64,000 nucleotides of DNA from Nectonema munidae (lineage: Eukaryota; Nematomorpha; Nectonematoida; Nectonematidae): contig JAUIRK010000106.1 of NCBI GenBank assembly GCA_030549495.1, positions 124,001 through 188,000 of the forward strand, in the 5' to 3' direction. Both the position numbers and the translations under genes were made by a program. Each line of letters starts with the position of its first letter. The first letter of the stretch is position 1. Shown here piece after piece: positions 23,601-33,610 of the stretch. The notes under the pieces were generated by a model, which saw only the letters and a program-made list of their open reading frames with translations, did not search any database and was not told the origin of the DNA.

Positions 23601-26309
23601 GTAAATTGTTTGAAAATGAACTTTGTTTTTTCTCCTATTTTTTATGAAGCAAAACGGACATTTTTAGAAGCAATTTACAAAAAATAGTACCATTAGTCTG
23701 ATGCTCAATCGTTAAAAGTAAATAAAAACAATGTCAATAACCTACATTCAATAAAGCCTGCTTTTAATTTTTTTCAATATATTTACCATTTTTTTCTTAT
23801 CTTTGTCAACACTGATACATGCAATTATATGTTCTTTATTAATTTTAATTATTCCTCACCTTTATTTTGTATATTTTCTTCTTGATGATTAAGTCATCAT
23901 CAGAATATGTTTAAATTTCATATTTATTTATGTAAACCTATTTACCATTTTACATAATAATGTTTTATGCTTTGGCAACCAATATTTGTCATGCTAAACC
24001 AATATAGGCATTTCCTTTTAATTGTTTGTTAATATGAAATATCTAATTCCTTATGTGTGTGTCTGGCTGACCTTAAAATCTGGACCTAATCGTTTACCAA
24101 AAGTTCGAAATTATTATGTTGTGGAAAATATTTAACAATCATCAGCTCATCAAAAGAGATTTTCTTTTTATTATCATTTAGGAATGTTGAAGACAAAAAA
24201 TAGTGTTCTTTTATAATAATGAGTGCGTATACACTTTAGAGGCAAAACTTATTAAAGTATACGCATTTTTGATATACGAGATTTGTTGTGTATTAAACAT
24301 TTTATGGCCCATGTTTTTTAAAGACTAATTCGGCTGCTTGTTTTTCATTGGCTTTTATATAACTTTAAGCACACGATCTTTGTCCAATGGGACACTGATG
24401 TCACCTTGCGTTTGAAAGGGTTAATCAGAGGAAACACTTACCCTAATGAAAATGAAGAAATATCACACACGTCTTTTTAAATTTTTATCTAAAGCATGAC
24501 GTAGCGGAAATGAGTTTGGAGCCATGACTGTAAAATATTTTTCAAATGCCATATCATTATTTAAGGAGGCTTTGACGACAATATACCATTGAATACGATT
24601 GAAATGTATGATCCTGTATCAAACACGTGGCAAGAACGCGCCAAAATGAATTCAGCTCGTGGCGGCGTTGGAGTTGCGGCCATTGGAGGCAAGATTGTAG
24701 CTGTGGGAGGCCATGATGGCAAGACCTACTTGAATAGCGTTGAAGCATACGATCCCATCGCGGATAGGTTTTAATTTTGCGCTTTTTATTTATACTCCTC
24801 TTCACATGTGTCGATTTGATTCTAATGTACGTGATAGTTTGGAACTGAATGCAATATTTTGAGAATGTTAAGTGAAAGAAACGTTTACTAAAGTAGGTGG
24901 TTTTCCAATTTTTATTTAAATCGCCCACCCTATAGTCTTTAAAAATTCATAATTTTTTATTGAAATGCAAAATATATGAATGTGATCATTGAGTTGAGTG
25001 TATTGTATTATTTAATACTTTTTTCTCTATACACTATCAGAATATTTGATAACTTCTACGTAAACTTTTAGTCGTATAAAGCATAGAGATTAACTTTAGG
25101 ATCTTTCAGAATGACATATTCATTCATTCAGATACTTCGTAATCGTAATAATTTTTTATTGGAAATTTACTTTTCAATTCCTTAATGTTTTTTGGTTGTC
25201 GGTATCGCATCCAAGGAAAGAATAATCTACCATAGATGAGATAGGGATAGTCGTGATCGAGAATTGAACCCAGGCCAATTGGCTCGAGACCCTGCGCTCC
25301 CAATACTAGACCATCTGCCGAATCGTAAAAATAACTGATTCCCGAAAATTCCTGGAAAACCAAAGAAACATTTGCCCTGAGTTTTTGCATGATTTTAACA
25401 CTCCTTTTTTATTTAACTTCTCAAAACTTTAGAAATAGTACTTTGAATTGAAAATTTTTTAATTTTAAAGATGGAGCGAGTGCTACGTAAAAAGAGTTAA
25501 TGGGCGGCATGTGATCCACTAATCTAAACAGTGCCCTGTTTAGACATCTTAATTATTGCATTTACTCTAAAATAAATTCATATCTTTTAAATCAACTACA
25601 TATTTTGTTATATATGATAATAATAATAATAATAAAAGCAAGACGGTTAAAAAACATTCAAAATACTACCCCTGGTCAGCCTAATAAGTAGGAAAAAATA
25701 TTCAAGTTTTATTATTGCGTTTTAAAAATAAATCGGTTTTACGGCTACTTTCCCAGCAAGCGAATGAAAAGACTACCTAATTTTACATTTCCAAAATTCC
25801 CTATTTTGTTCATCCCCTATTTTTAAATTTCTTTTAAAAATTTGCAACTATGAGTTTAAAAAATAAAAATTTTGCATTTGTAAATAAAAGGTGGCAAAGT
25901 TGCCAAGACATCGCAATGTTAATCCGGTGTCTGGTATGTCGTAAGAGTATTGATATTCACCTTCGCAGGACTGAGTTGCGAGTTTTACGTCATTCGATAT
26001 TTTGAAATCATTTCGACGAATAAAATATATCGAAACTATTACGCAAATTTAATTTATGTTATCACTTTTTGAAAAAATATACTAATTTATGTTCGAGTTA
26101 AAATGTCCTCATTATCCGCCTTCTTTTTGTTTATGATGTCATTGTCAACGTTTACAGCATCTCTTTCCATTTTTAGGTGGGAGCCGATTGCCAAGATTAA
26201 AGAAGAGCGTGCTGGTGCCGGCGTCGCGTGGTGTCAATGTTCCATCGATGACATAAAGAACAATACTAAAAATAGCAAAGTCTTTTCAATGGTCAGCGAA
26301 TACGTTTGA
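8390..26309 (+). CDS. Kelch-like protein 8 (KLHL8), nine coding exons
   Basis: KLHL8 is a BTB-BACK-Kelch adaptor that brings substrates to CUL3 ubiquitin ligases; the worm orthologue KEL-8 targets rapsyn. Exons 8390-8675, 10756-11090, 12392-12674, 15901-16035, 16094-16214, 17008-17222, 20431-20544, 24566-24767 and 26177-26309 join with matching phases (1,0,1,1,2,1,1,2) to 607 codons plus TGA; human KLHL8 is about 620. The BTB domain occupies roughly residues 40-145, BACK 150-250, and six Kelch blades 300-600. Identity to KLHL8 rather than other Kelch-like proteins rests on FCVGGRGTSGDPFRSTECY, on RRHVGLIG, and on the unusual C-terminus RAGAGVAWCQC. One intron is 58 bp and one uses a GC donor. 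A SINE, a LINE scrap and an unknown repeat ORF sit in the introns. It looks intact. Confidence 0.93.
8944..9040 (+). repeat. Small degenerate element with a 16-G tract (KLHL8 intron 1)
   Basis: It starts with caggccgtacgtagc, runs into 16 consecutive G at 8967-8982, and ends around taccagtggtgtattcagga. The edges look like those of short non-autonomous elements with a G tract, but the family is not identified. Confidence 0.35.
9631..9822 (+). repeat. Second degenerate element with the same left edge
   Basis: It begins caggccgtatctag, like the copy at 8944, and ends near ctccctggctacggggta. The two edges are partly complementary (cgta...tac g). It is a probable small non-autonomous transposon in KLHL8 intron 1, unassigned. 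Confidence 0.3.
10756..11090 (+). CDS. KLHL8 coding exon 2 (end of BTB, start of BACK)
   Basis: It begins after tttaag and completes a GAC codon. It encodes LKCLIDFCYTSKIVIT, then CCDFLSKQLQPDNCIGIREF, the BTB-to-BACK junction. It ends exactly at a codon with the consensus donor AAG/gtaagt. The phase fits exon 1. Confidence 0.92.
11247..11340. repeat. GAGTC-type dispersed repeat, copy 1 (intron 2)
   Basis: It contains ggagttggagtcgaag, ggattcggagtctacaaaa and a closing cagactcgaac. A second copy of the middle part (ttggattcggagtctacaaaa) lies at about 11973. It is a dispersed repeat of unknown class. Confidence 0.45.
11970..12045. repeat. GAGTC-type dispersed repeat, copy 2 (intron 2)
   Basis: It has ttggattcggagtctacaaa followed by cctctccgactctaaatag, nearly the same order as copy 1. 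A looser version on the other strand (ccaactcc...ccgactccc) appears at about 26595-26790. Confidence 0.45.
12392..12674 (+). CDS. KLHL8 coding exon 3 (BACK domain)
   Basis: After cattttag the frame reads VKSETEIFDAVKLWVEHE and QQLRLPCMELPFLLEEV, the second half of the BACK domain. A short Ser/Lys-rich linker follows. The donor is TCTG/gtaaga, phase 1. Confidence 0.9.
15101..15286 (+). mobile_element. LINE 3' coding scrap (KLHL8 intron 3)
   Basis: One frame reads RQALDKKVVGTRSSGRQRKR, WKDDLK, a stop, then LNYLELSEGDAKNREKWRKR. This is the C-terminal tail common to RTE/CR1-type LINE polyproteins (G-R-x-R-x-R-W-x-D followed by a DR-xW motif). One in-frame stop and loss of everything upstream show it is dead. 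Confidence 0.55.
15901..16035 (+). CDS. KLHL8 coding exon 4 (Kelch blade 1)
   Basis: It begins after cgctttag with GTIFCVGGRG and carries the KLHL8-specific GGRGTSGDPFRSTECY. It ends at HVGLI with a weak donor, ATCG/gtttta, before a 58-bp intron. Confidence 0.92.
16094..16214 (+). CDS. KLHL8 coding exon 5 (Kelch blade 2)
   Basis: After atccaag the frame reads FKDKVYAIGGHDGKF and EMFDAKTNKW, a full Kelch blade. The upstream intron (16036-16093) is only 58 bp and has a plausible branch sequence cacttaac. The donor is GCTAG/gtactt, phase 2. Confidence 0.92.
16291..16425 (-). repeat. SINE family A, copy 1 (KLHL8 intron 5)
   Basis: It matches the copy at 38600-38752 over the body: tggtgttttcatc, ggcgcaattgtaccgcttgt and gtcgaaccatgag on the + strand. 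The tRNA-like head is mostly worn away here. Confidence 0.55.
16431..16482. repeat. 21-bp direct repeat, 31-bp period
   Basis: The word gaagttctaaacttagttaa plus g occurs exactly at 16431-16451 and 16462-16482, just beside the SINE copy. It could be a slipped duplication at the SINE insertion edge. Confidence 0.7.
17008..17222 (+). CDS. KLHL8 coding exon 6 (Kelch blades 3-4)
   Basis: It begins after ccttctag with RRGIAVAVLGDVLFAIGG, followed by VERYDAQHNEWSLASPM and LYAIGGNDGNSSL. The donor CTTC/gtatga, phase 1, matches exon 7. Confidence 0.9.
20120..20270 (+). repeat. Possible tRNA-derived SINE (KLHL8 intron 6)
   Basis: Two internal-promoter-like B boxes occur on the + strand, gaagtcgaatcc and gaagttcgaatcg, about 80 bp apart. 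A possible A box, cggttcagaagtg, precedes the first. It may be a composite SINE; no tRNA fold is convincing. Confidence 0.3.
20431..20544 (+). CDS. KLHL8 coding exon 7 (Kelch blades 4-5)
   Basis: After gcgtttaag the frame reads CEKYDIYLNRWYPIEPM and FRRAGAGLAIINNCIYVVG. The exon ends at GTAG followed by gcaagt, a GC donor. No GT nearby keeps the frame into exon 8. Confidence 0.9.
20753..20771 (+). repeat. (AAC)n microsatellite
   Basis: A short run of caa/aac triplets. Just upstream are two hairpins: gagagtat...atactctc, and gattatact...agtataatc at 20727-20757. It may mark the edge of an unidentified element. Confidence 0.6.
21206..22780 (-). pseudogene. Decayed ORF of a widespread uncharacterised invertebrate family
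   Basis: On the - strand, in order, I read YRCEDIECLVCRKKCPHEVW, CPNLQTAMLLVEHSENLPVP, HYVRKDWPIPNE, MFKQFVKALGKESFAFAYL, FIGPQFRKIVLDEMKR and FGDVSDEHGEILHQDISVM, then FKGKWNPGILADFCW. These match, from memory, a multi-copy protein of unknown function common in arthropod genomes (…SDEHGE-FHQDI…MEKRYQGKWNP…ADYCW). Its copy number suggests carriage by a mobile element, but I know of no assigned class. The frame is broken in several places. It lies wholly inside KLHL8 intron 7, antisense to the gene. Confidence 0.65.
24566..24767 (+). CDS. KLHL8 coding exon 8 (Kelch blades 5-6)
   Basis: It begins after atttaag and completes the Gly codon split across the GC-AG intron: GGFDDNIPLNTIEMYDP, then MNSARGGVGVAAIGGKI and VGGHDGKTYLNSVEAYDP. 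The donor is GATAG/gtttta, phase 2. Confidence 0.93.
25225..25340 (-). repeat. tRNA-derived SINE, family C (KLHL8 intron 8)
   Basis: The - strand from 25325 shows an A-box-like ggcagatggtctagtatt and a B box gggttcaattc, 40 nt apart, in a tRNA-like arrangement. The body flanks both sides. It does not match families A or B. Confidence 0.5.
25615..25636 (+). repeat. (TAA)n microsatellite
   Basis: A run of about seven taa triplets in KLHL8 intron 8. Confidence 0.7.
26177..26309 (+). CDS. KLHL8 coding exon 9 (C-terminus)
   Basis: After catttttag the frame gives RWEPIAKIKEERAGAGVAW, closing the last Kelch blade. A 24-residue tail follows, containing CQCSIDD and ending SMVSEYV with TGA at 26307-26309. 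The Cys-Cys tail position is typical of KLHL8. Confidence 0.92.
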
Positions 26310-26400
26310 CTGACGTGTTGGAGCGGCCACATCTTTACAACAACCATATCTGATTATCACTTTTCATTTTTGAATAGCAAACAAACTATTTATCATCTAA

Positions 26401-26406
26401 AATAAA
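26401..26406 (+). terminator. Candidate KLHL8 polyadenylation signal
   Basis: AATAAA lies 92 nt after the KLHL8 stop codon. It is the first exact hexamer downstream on this strand. Confidence 0.55.
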
Positions 26407-26876
26407 TTATGCTTACTAAATCATTCTATATGCCCTATTTCAGCCACCAGTGGCTATTCGACCTTATCGTCTATTCCTACCCCTATATGAATTGTTTTTA
26501 TTTTTGTCGATATTTTTAATTCGCAAAATTTCAAACGTTGTATCCTACTTTGTTAACGTATATAGCTAAATAAGTTCAGCGCGATACCCAGACCGTCTTC
26601 CAACTCCAAGCAATTAAAAATCCGGTTCCGTCTGCAAACACCTAAAAACTTAATAAATTCAACACCAACTCTTCGCTTCCAACTTCTACTGAAGAAGCAT
26701 CACTTTTTCTTTATACTTCTACTGAAGATAACTTTATTTAAAATACTCAAAAAATTGGCTTAGATACCGACTCCCTGATTAACTGTTTCTACTCCAATTT
26801 TAATTTTGAAAATGTTTCTGGAATTTTACAAGTTTGATAGAAAATATGTGTAATTAGTAACTCCTTCATAAAAAAC
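26407..26876. other. Intergenic between KLHL8 and the hAT element
   Basis: No gene recognised. It holds a loose copy of the GAGTC-type repeat on the - strand (about 26595-26790, with ccaactccaag and ccgactccctg). Confidence 0.4.
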
Positions 26877-27508
26877 GTATGTACTAGGGTTTCTGTTTTT
26901 ACATCAATATTTTCTTTCCGGGAAAAAATACTAATTCCGTGATCCCGGGAAAGAAGTCACTTTAAAAGTCTGAAGCAGAATCAATCAAAAAAATATCCCA
27001 TTATCATAACATAAATAAAAAAAATAATTATTTTGTACTATAGAAGTTTTTAAGGAAACACAAACAATTTATACTTTTGGCACTGAGCCTTGTCCTTACT
27101 TTTGTAAAAAGACTGGCACCTATGCTCTTTCAGACTCAACATATGTAGGAGGAATAGTTTTCAAGGCTTTTTCTAGAAGAGAAATATTTTACGATTGCTT
27201 TCCTGATGCCTCATGTATATTCATTTCGTGCTTTCAAACACAAAATCTTTAGTTTCTCCTCTTTTTTCACACTTCCTTTCGATTTTCTTTTCTAGTCTTG
27301 CTTAATACTTCGTCATCATTGCAGTTTTCTTGAATATCTGATTGCGAAGATTCATTTAAATCAATTTCTCCAAAAAAAAACTTTTTTCATCACCATAAAT
27401 GTGTATTGATAAACAAGTTTTTTTCAGGCAAAAGAGCAAGAACACTTTCTTTATGACAACTTTTATATTTATTTCCTAGATTGAAATATACCAGCATTTC
27501 AAATAACT

Positions 27509-27660
27509 TTAGATATCTTTAGAACTTTGTTTACTCAGTTCAGTATTTATAAAGTCAAAAACTCCTTCCGCTGTGAGTAAAGTGGCATCTCGATTACACA
27601 ATTTTTCTAATCTAATTTTCAACGGCTGTAATGGCACAACATTATTTATAATACAATGCT
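27509..27660 (-). pseudogene. hAT transposase, late fragment
   Basis: The frame INNVVPLQPLKIRLEKLC, then RDATLLTAEGVFDFINTEL aligns with the same region of the second hAT (SSDASLLKAESSFIFILNQL) at 39689-41438. It continues the protein broken at 33610 by the piggyBac insertions. Confidence 0.7.
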
Positions 27661-27671
27661 CATTTTCAGAA

Positions 27672-30280
27672 CCCTCGCTTGACGGACATTTTTGTACTAA
27701 CGCCGTTGACGGACTGGGGACAATTTTGTCCAATTTTCACCATTACATTTTTTCATCAGAAAATAGTGAAGTCATTATACCACAGGTTAATTGTATGAAT
27801 TACTTGAAAATAAAAGGAGAAAACATTCTATAAAAGTCATTTTTAACGGTGAAAATTTTATCAATTCAACGCCATATATATTTTCTTAAACTTGATCTAG
27901 TACTGGTTGTTAAAATTAATAAAAACCGACTGAATAAGACTTTAAACTTTGTAAGTGACAGTAAAATGTCTAGATAGGTGGTATTTTTGTCGATAAGGCA
28001 CTGATGCGCCACCGGCATGAGCTAGGAGTAATTTTTGATAGGCAGTACTCTAACGTGGAAGGATGGGATTTAAAAACCTGCGCTACAATCATTTATCAAC
28101 GAAGGAAAAAAATATTAGTAACTTTCAAACCTTCCAAACTCACATCGCTTGGATTCAACTTAACTGAAAAAAATATAGAATACAAAGCTCGTTCACTTTG
28201 TTGTTGTTATCTTGTGAATAATCAAAATTTGGTTTTATTTACTTTTATTCCTCGTGCTCTTCTCGACACAACTGGTAAATGCATTTATTGATTCAGGAGT
28301 GAGCAGACTCTGCTGATATATTATAAATTTTTGTTTTTTATGTTTACCTCTAACCCTTTCAACCATGGTGTGAACGAATAAGAAATGATCAAGACATATG
28401 AAGAAAATATGCTGGTTTACTATTGTTGTACTCTTATGACACACGATATCGATATTTGTTATTATATCTTTATCTGCGCTTGTGCGATGTATCGATAAAC
28501 TTGCAATTGGTAAACAAAGGAGCACATTTTTTCATACACAATTTTCGGATAAATCTTTCTGGCTTCTGCTGACATTATTCACCTTCATCCATCGTACTAC
28601 TATGAATTTCCAAACTAACAATAGAATATGTTTTTGTTTGTTGGGATATATTAGTAAGCAATTTATCAAAAGTTGAAAATAGTACGAATTGAAAAATGAT
28701 AAATTAACATAATAAAATTGTATTTTTACTACTAGAAAATTGTATTCTAGACCGTTTTTTACTTTTTCAGATCGATAAGTCCTAAGTATTCGAATTTGCA
28801 TGACTGTTATAAAAGTTTTCAGATCAGTCATCTCTTAGCCTACTTTAGTGCCTTGATTAGTATCGGTCAAAATGAGATCAAAAAGTCAAAGTTTCTTATT
28901 TGTTTTCAAGTTCAGACAATTCCTTCTTGAGAGCAAGCTTGGGTCGGGATATGTTCACTCTCATACATGTTTTTCTCCGTTTTAACAAAAAAGAAGAGAG
29001 ATCTCTTTGACAAAATAAGCGCTATAAGAAAGCTACATGACCACTTCTATAGTAAATTTTCAAGATATTGGACTCCACACTCAGCGCTCACGATAGATAT
29101 GCAACTAGTTACTTTCAGAGGAGGTTGCTCGATAAAAATTTATGACCCTAAGAAGCCCGGCCACTATGGGGTGGTTTTATCACTTGAACGACGCTAAATA
29201 TTTTTACTGTATGAAACCTGAAATTTACGTGTCTGGTTTACAGGACCCCTCCTACCTTTCTGTTTTGAACGCGTGCAAGCGTTTGATAAAAGATAGTAGC
29301 ATCCCGAAAGGTTGTGGATTATACACTGATCGATTTTTTACTAGTTGAACTTCTCATTTGGTGTAATGACCAAGACGTTTCTTTGTGTGGAACAGTTATG
29401 GCTAACAGAAGGTTTCTCCCTTTTATATTCAGGCTACCCTATCTCAAAGAGCTGAAAATATGTGAGCATGAGAGTAGAATAATTTACACAAAATTTGCTT
29501 CTTTGACTGCCTACATACCAAGAAAACATTATTCTAAAAACTTCAAAGTTGTGTATATTCTATCCTCACAACATAAAAATCCAAGAGTAAGCAATGTTCA
29601 TTCTAACCTGACAGCTATTATCTTATAATGAATATAAGGGAGGAGTGGATGTTGTTAATAAAATGCTCAGAGCCTACAGGTCTTAACTATTTAGACATTC
29701 GTGTCTTGAACACCTGGATAATTTCCAAGTTCAACTCGCCTGACAAAATTCCTTCAACCAAAGAAAGTGGAAGAAAAGTTTTCATACAGAATTTATCCTT
29801 TCTGCCAGAAAAATCAATGAAAATAAGATCAAGATATCCGAAGTACCCTTAGCTATCAGAAACTTACTCTCTTTTTATGGTTTTTCTCAAGACACTATTC
29901 AACCAACGACTTCCACCTCAAGATCTTTGTGTTACCTTTGCAAATTAAAAAGAAAAAAAAGCATCTAAAAAGTGTGAAAAGTGCAAAAAGTTTGTTTGCA
30001 ATGTACATTATAGAATATTGTGTTCTGAATGAAAAATTTAAGATTCAAATCATATAAATTTAACGCCAAATATACTAACTTTTACTTTAATTTCAAAATT
30101 TTCTTTTTTTCAAAAACAATAAAATAATTTTTTTTGTTAATTTTATTTTATTTTGATTTTTTATCATAACGAGAACGTTTACATGTTACTTTTGAAAGAA
30201 GTTTCTATGATGGATATTTTAGAAAAAATGTGTTTTAAATTGGCAATGGACAAAATTGTCCGGTGTCCGTCAAGCGAGGG
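27672..30280 (+). mobile_element. piggyBac element 1, decayed
   Basis: A perfect 17-bp inverted repeat bounds it: CCCTCGCTTGACGGACA at 27672-27688 and its complement at 30264-30280. A further shared subterminal word is ggacaattttgtcc. Transposase remnants lie in several frames from 28967 to 30031: TIDMQLVTFRGG, IYDPKKPGHYG, KIYDP, DRFFTS, FKVVYILSSQHK and a Cys-rich tail CYLCKLKRKK. The TTAA target duplication is no longer readable (agaa and tttg flank it). It is clearly inactive. Confidence 0.85.
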
Positions 30281-30967
30281 TTTGAATTAAAGATCTTTAG
30301 CAAGACGAGACTTATCGGTATAGCACTAAAGACGAACTAATGGCAAAAAACTCCACATGTATTATTGAAATTTTTTATCAAACGAATCAAAGAAAAAAAG
30401 AACTTTATTTTTAATGAAAGTTTGAATTTTCATATATGTAATCTTTTGGTTGTTGTATTCTCAATTTATTTTGTTTTTTTGTTGAAAAAAGTAGCTTTTT
30501 TTTCAATAAAGACAAAAATTTGACGAGAATAAAATTTCAAATTTTTTGTCAATGGCGTTAAGTCTCATATTTGAAAACAATATTTGTGATTTCGTTTGTT
30601 ATGAAGCTTCACTATATTTATAAACCTTTACATCTTTCTAATATGTAACTAACTAAAGAAAGTGTGCATGCGATTTTTTCGTTATCACATGCGTCTGTAA
30701 GAACGTGTAATAATCAATTTATTGGGTATGACAGTGCGTGCATTGTACATTTTTATTGTTTATAAAGAATTGTGTTTGTTCATCATTACGCCTCGTGCCT
30801 TTTTCTCATTTTCATAATTGCCTATGTGAAAAGGAGAATTGCTTTTCTTATTCTTCACATATATAATGGCATTTGCATATCATCCCTGATATATGTGGTT
30901 CTTATCGTTCTCATATGTGATACTGATTATTATTTATTATGAAAATAAAGACGCATTCAATGAGTGC

Positions 30968-31086
30968 ACTGTTTGCGACAAATATGAATGTAACGAAATA
31001 TGATCGTATGAATGAATAATGAAATTCAATGAGAGACTGTTTGCGACAAATATGAATGTAACGAAATATGATCGTATGAATGAATA
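30968..31086 (+). repeat. 68-bp tandem duplication upstream of the piggyBac 2 transposase
   Basis: The stretch starting actgtttgcgacaaatatg and running about 50 bp through gatcgtatgaatgaata occurs at 30968 and again at 31036. It sits between the left end and the transposase start at 31204. Confidence 0.75.
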
Positions 31087-31203
31087 CTGACATGCAAACT
31101 TACGAGTATCAAATAAATATCAATATTTGTATATTGTTCGATTTAACTTCATAACCATATTACATTCGGTAGCAAACGCCAGTATTTTGTACAAACACTC
31201 CTA

Positions 31204-32879
31204 ATGTCGAGCTTTTCCAGTTCTTCAAATGATGAAAGTTCTTCATCTTCCAACAGTTCCAGTTATACTTATTCGTCGACTGATACTGAAGATAATAATA
31301 TTTCTGACTCTCTTATCGCCCCAGATGGAACTGAGTATTTTTGGACACCTAGAAGACTAAACCAAGGTCGACCCAGAAGACAAAACATTAGAGATAACAT
31401 CATGCATCCTTTGGGTCCTAAAAAAGGGGCTCAATGTTTGAGAAAATCCTTTGAAATATTTCAACTTTTTTTTACAAAAGAAATTATCCAATACATTTTT
31501 GAATGTACGTGTGTTCATTTGAAAGAAAATTACATGTAAGTTGTTTCATTTCTATCCCGTTTCGCAATTAAATTGTTTGTTACAGGAGCTCTAGTCCGAA
31601 GTATTCAAACTTGAATTATTGCTATGAAAAATTTGAAATAAGTGATCTTCTTGCTTACTTGGGATGCATAGCTTTTATGGGACAAGCAAGAAATCAGCGT
31701 ATTGATTTTAAGTATTTGTTTTCTGAAAAGTTTGGAGAACCTTTTTTAGTTGCCTCAATGACTAGGGACATGTTTGATTTGATAAAAATATTTATACGTT
31801 TTGATAAGAAGACAGAAAGGAATTTGAATGATAAAATTTCGCCAATACGGTTTTTACATGATTATTTCGCAAAAATTTTTTCCAAGTATTATGGTCCCGG
31901 CGAATATGTAACAATAGATGAGCAACTCGTAAAGTTTAGAGGTAGATGCTCGTTTAAAATCTATGATAAATCCAAGCCTGGTCACTATGGAATGAAGGTA
32001 TACCATTGCAACGATGCATCATCTTTCTATGTACTCAAACCCGAAGTTTATGTTTCAGGACTAAGTGACACCAGTTACTTTAGTAGTAAAAACATAGTAC
32101 AAAGAATGGTAACTGAGCTCAACCTTCCCCCTGGCACAGGTGTAGTTGCAGACAGATTTTTCACGTCCCATGAACTTTGTGTCTGGGCTAACAGTAAATA
32201 TGTTACTATGCTAGGGACCGTTAGGTCCAATAGAGTTTTTATGCCACATATTATACGACCAGAACATTTGAAAGGCCTGAAATTGAATGAATGCGAAAGT
32301 AAATTTTTATATACCTCAGAAGCATCACTGACTGCTTATATACCTCAAAAACATGCAAGGAAAAATTTTAAAGTCGTTTATTGCTTGTCCAGTCAACATT
32401 TAGGGGACATAATAACGCTAGGACACCGAAAAAAGCCAGAAACAATTGTTCTTTATAACAAATATAAAGGAGGGGTAGACACAGCAAATAAAATGTTGCG
32501 AGAATACACATGTTATAGACAATCCAGAAGATGGCCAATGGTTTTATTTGCTAATTATCTAGATATAAGTATTTTAAATAGTTGGATAATCGCACATAAA
32601 AATGATTCTAGCTTGTTTCCTACCATCAAGAAAGGAGGAAGGAAATATTTCATTAGGGATTTGTGTCTAAACCTAGTTGAGGGATCAATGCGCTTTAGAT
32701 TAAATTTTAGCTCTCTGAGTAGTGTAAGAAGATCACTTTTTCAATTTTTCGGATTTGAAGAAGAAACAAGTAGAAGTATACAGTCTTCTTCTTCCAGAGG
32801 ATTTTGTTCAGTCCAAAATTGCAAACCTAGGACAAGAGGAACAAGAAGATGTGATATATGTCATCGATTTATATGTTAA
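31204..32879 (+). CDS. piggyBac transposase, two exons, truncated Cys-rich tail
   Basis: Exon 1 is 31204-31535 and exon 2 is 31586-32879. The 50-bp intron has a consensus donor (acat/gtaagt) and acceptor (ttacag/g) and keeps the frame, giving 541 residues. The N-terminus is Ser/acidic-rich. The three catalytic Asp are in TIDEQLVKFRGR, GVVADRFFTSHEL and YKGGVDTANKML. The C-terminus begins the zinc-binding Cys-rich domain (CSVQNCKP, RRCDICHRFIC) but stops at TAA 32877-32879. The same frame then continues for 11 more codons (NHTSFLCPRCQ) to the next stop, so one substitution has removed the end of the domain. Function may be lost or reduced. Confidence 0.85.
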
Positions 32880-33610
32880 AATCATACTAGTTTTTTATGT
32901 CCAAGATGTCAATAAATCTCATTTTTCTGTTTTATCTAGAAATAAATTTTGCAAAATTTGTAAATTTTTTATCCCAGTTCAGTTTCTCAAGTTTTTTTAT
33001 TTTTGTGGAAAATGTCTTTACACCCATTTTTTACCGTAACGAATTCTGATTACTAAGAAAATAAATCATAGCTTCTGAAAAGTCATTCTCCCAATATGAA
33101 AGTCAAATCGTAAACATTTTGTTTAGTATTTTTTATACAACGTAATCTGAAACTCTGTGGAATAAACTATTGTCCCTCATAAAAAACGAAAATTAAATTT
33201 TTGGAACTTTTTCAGCATACAAATTTTTTTTAGTTTAGATGGCGTTAATTTTGTTGCAATTTTCACCAAGAAATGATATATTTTAACTTTCAAATTCGAA
33301 ATTCTTTGGTTTTTTCACATGTTTCATAAAGTGAAAACAATTTTTGTTCTGCCTTTTTTTTATAAATTTTTGAAAAAAAATAAAATAATTTTTCACTCCT
33401 GAGCATTTTGTACACCTGTATTTAGAAGCACTCCGCTTTAAGAAAATTTACGTTACCTGATAAAGTGAAAATAGGCATACTGAATTGGAAATATATTAAC
33501 GCAAAAATACATGATATTTACTGGCTGGGTTACATATATTTTTATAGGCCAAAAACAAGGTTGAAAACTTGGCTGGAGTAAAAAGCCATACTTCGTCTTT
33601 CGAGGGTTAA

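Larger units (their letters stand above)
30291..33606 (+). mobile_element. piggyBac element 2, nearly complete
   Basis: It is flanked by TTAA at 30287-30290 and 33607-33610. Removing it, together with element 1, restores the hAT reading frame across the site (PLAKAL then IQ). The right end reads ...cgtctttcgaggg/TTAA, a normal piggyBac terminus. The left end (agatctttagcaagacgag) lacks the CCC start and matches the right end only weakly around aagacga, so the left boundary may be damaged. It encodes a two-exon transposase at 31204-32879. Confidence 0.75.

Noticed and set aside
23879-23915. ctgatgatgactt on the - strand as another hammerhead
   Set aside because: Only the CUGAUGA word is present; no GAAA in the right place, no stem III or cleavage site, and helix I does not pair.
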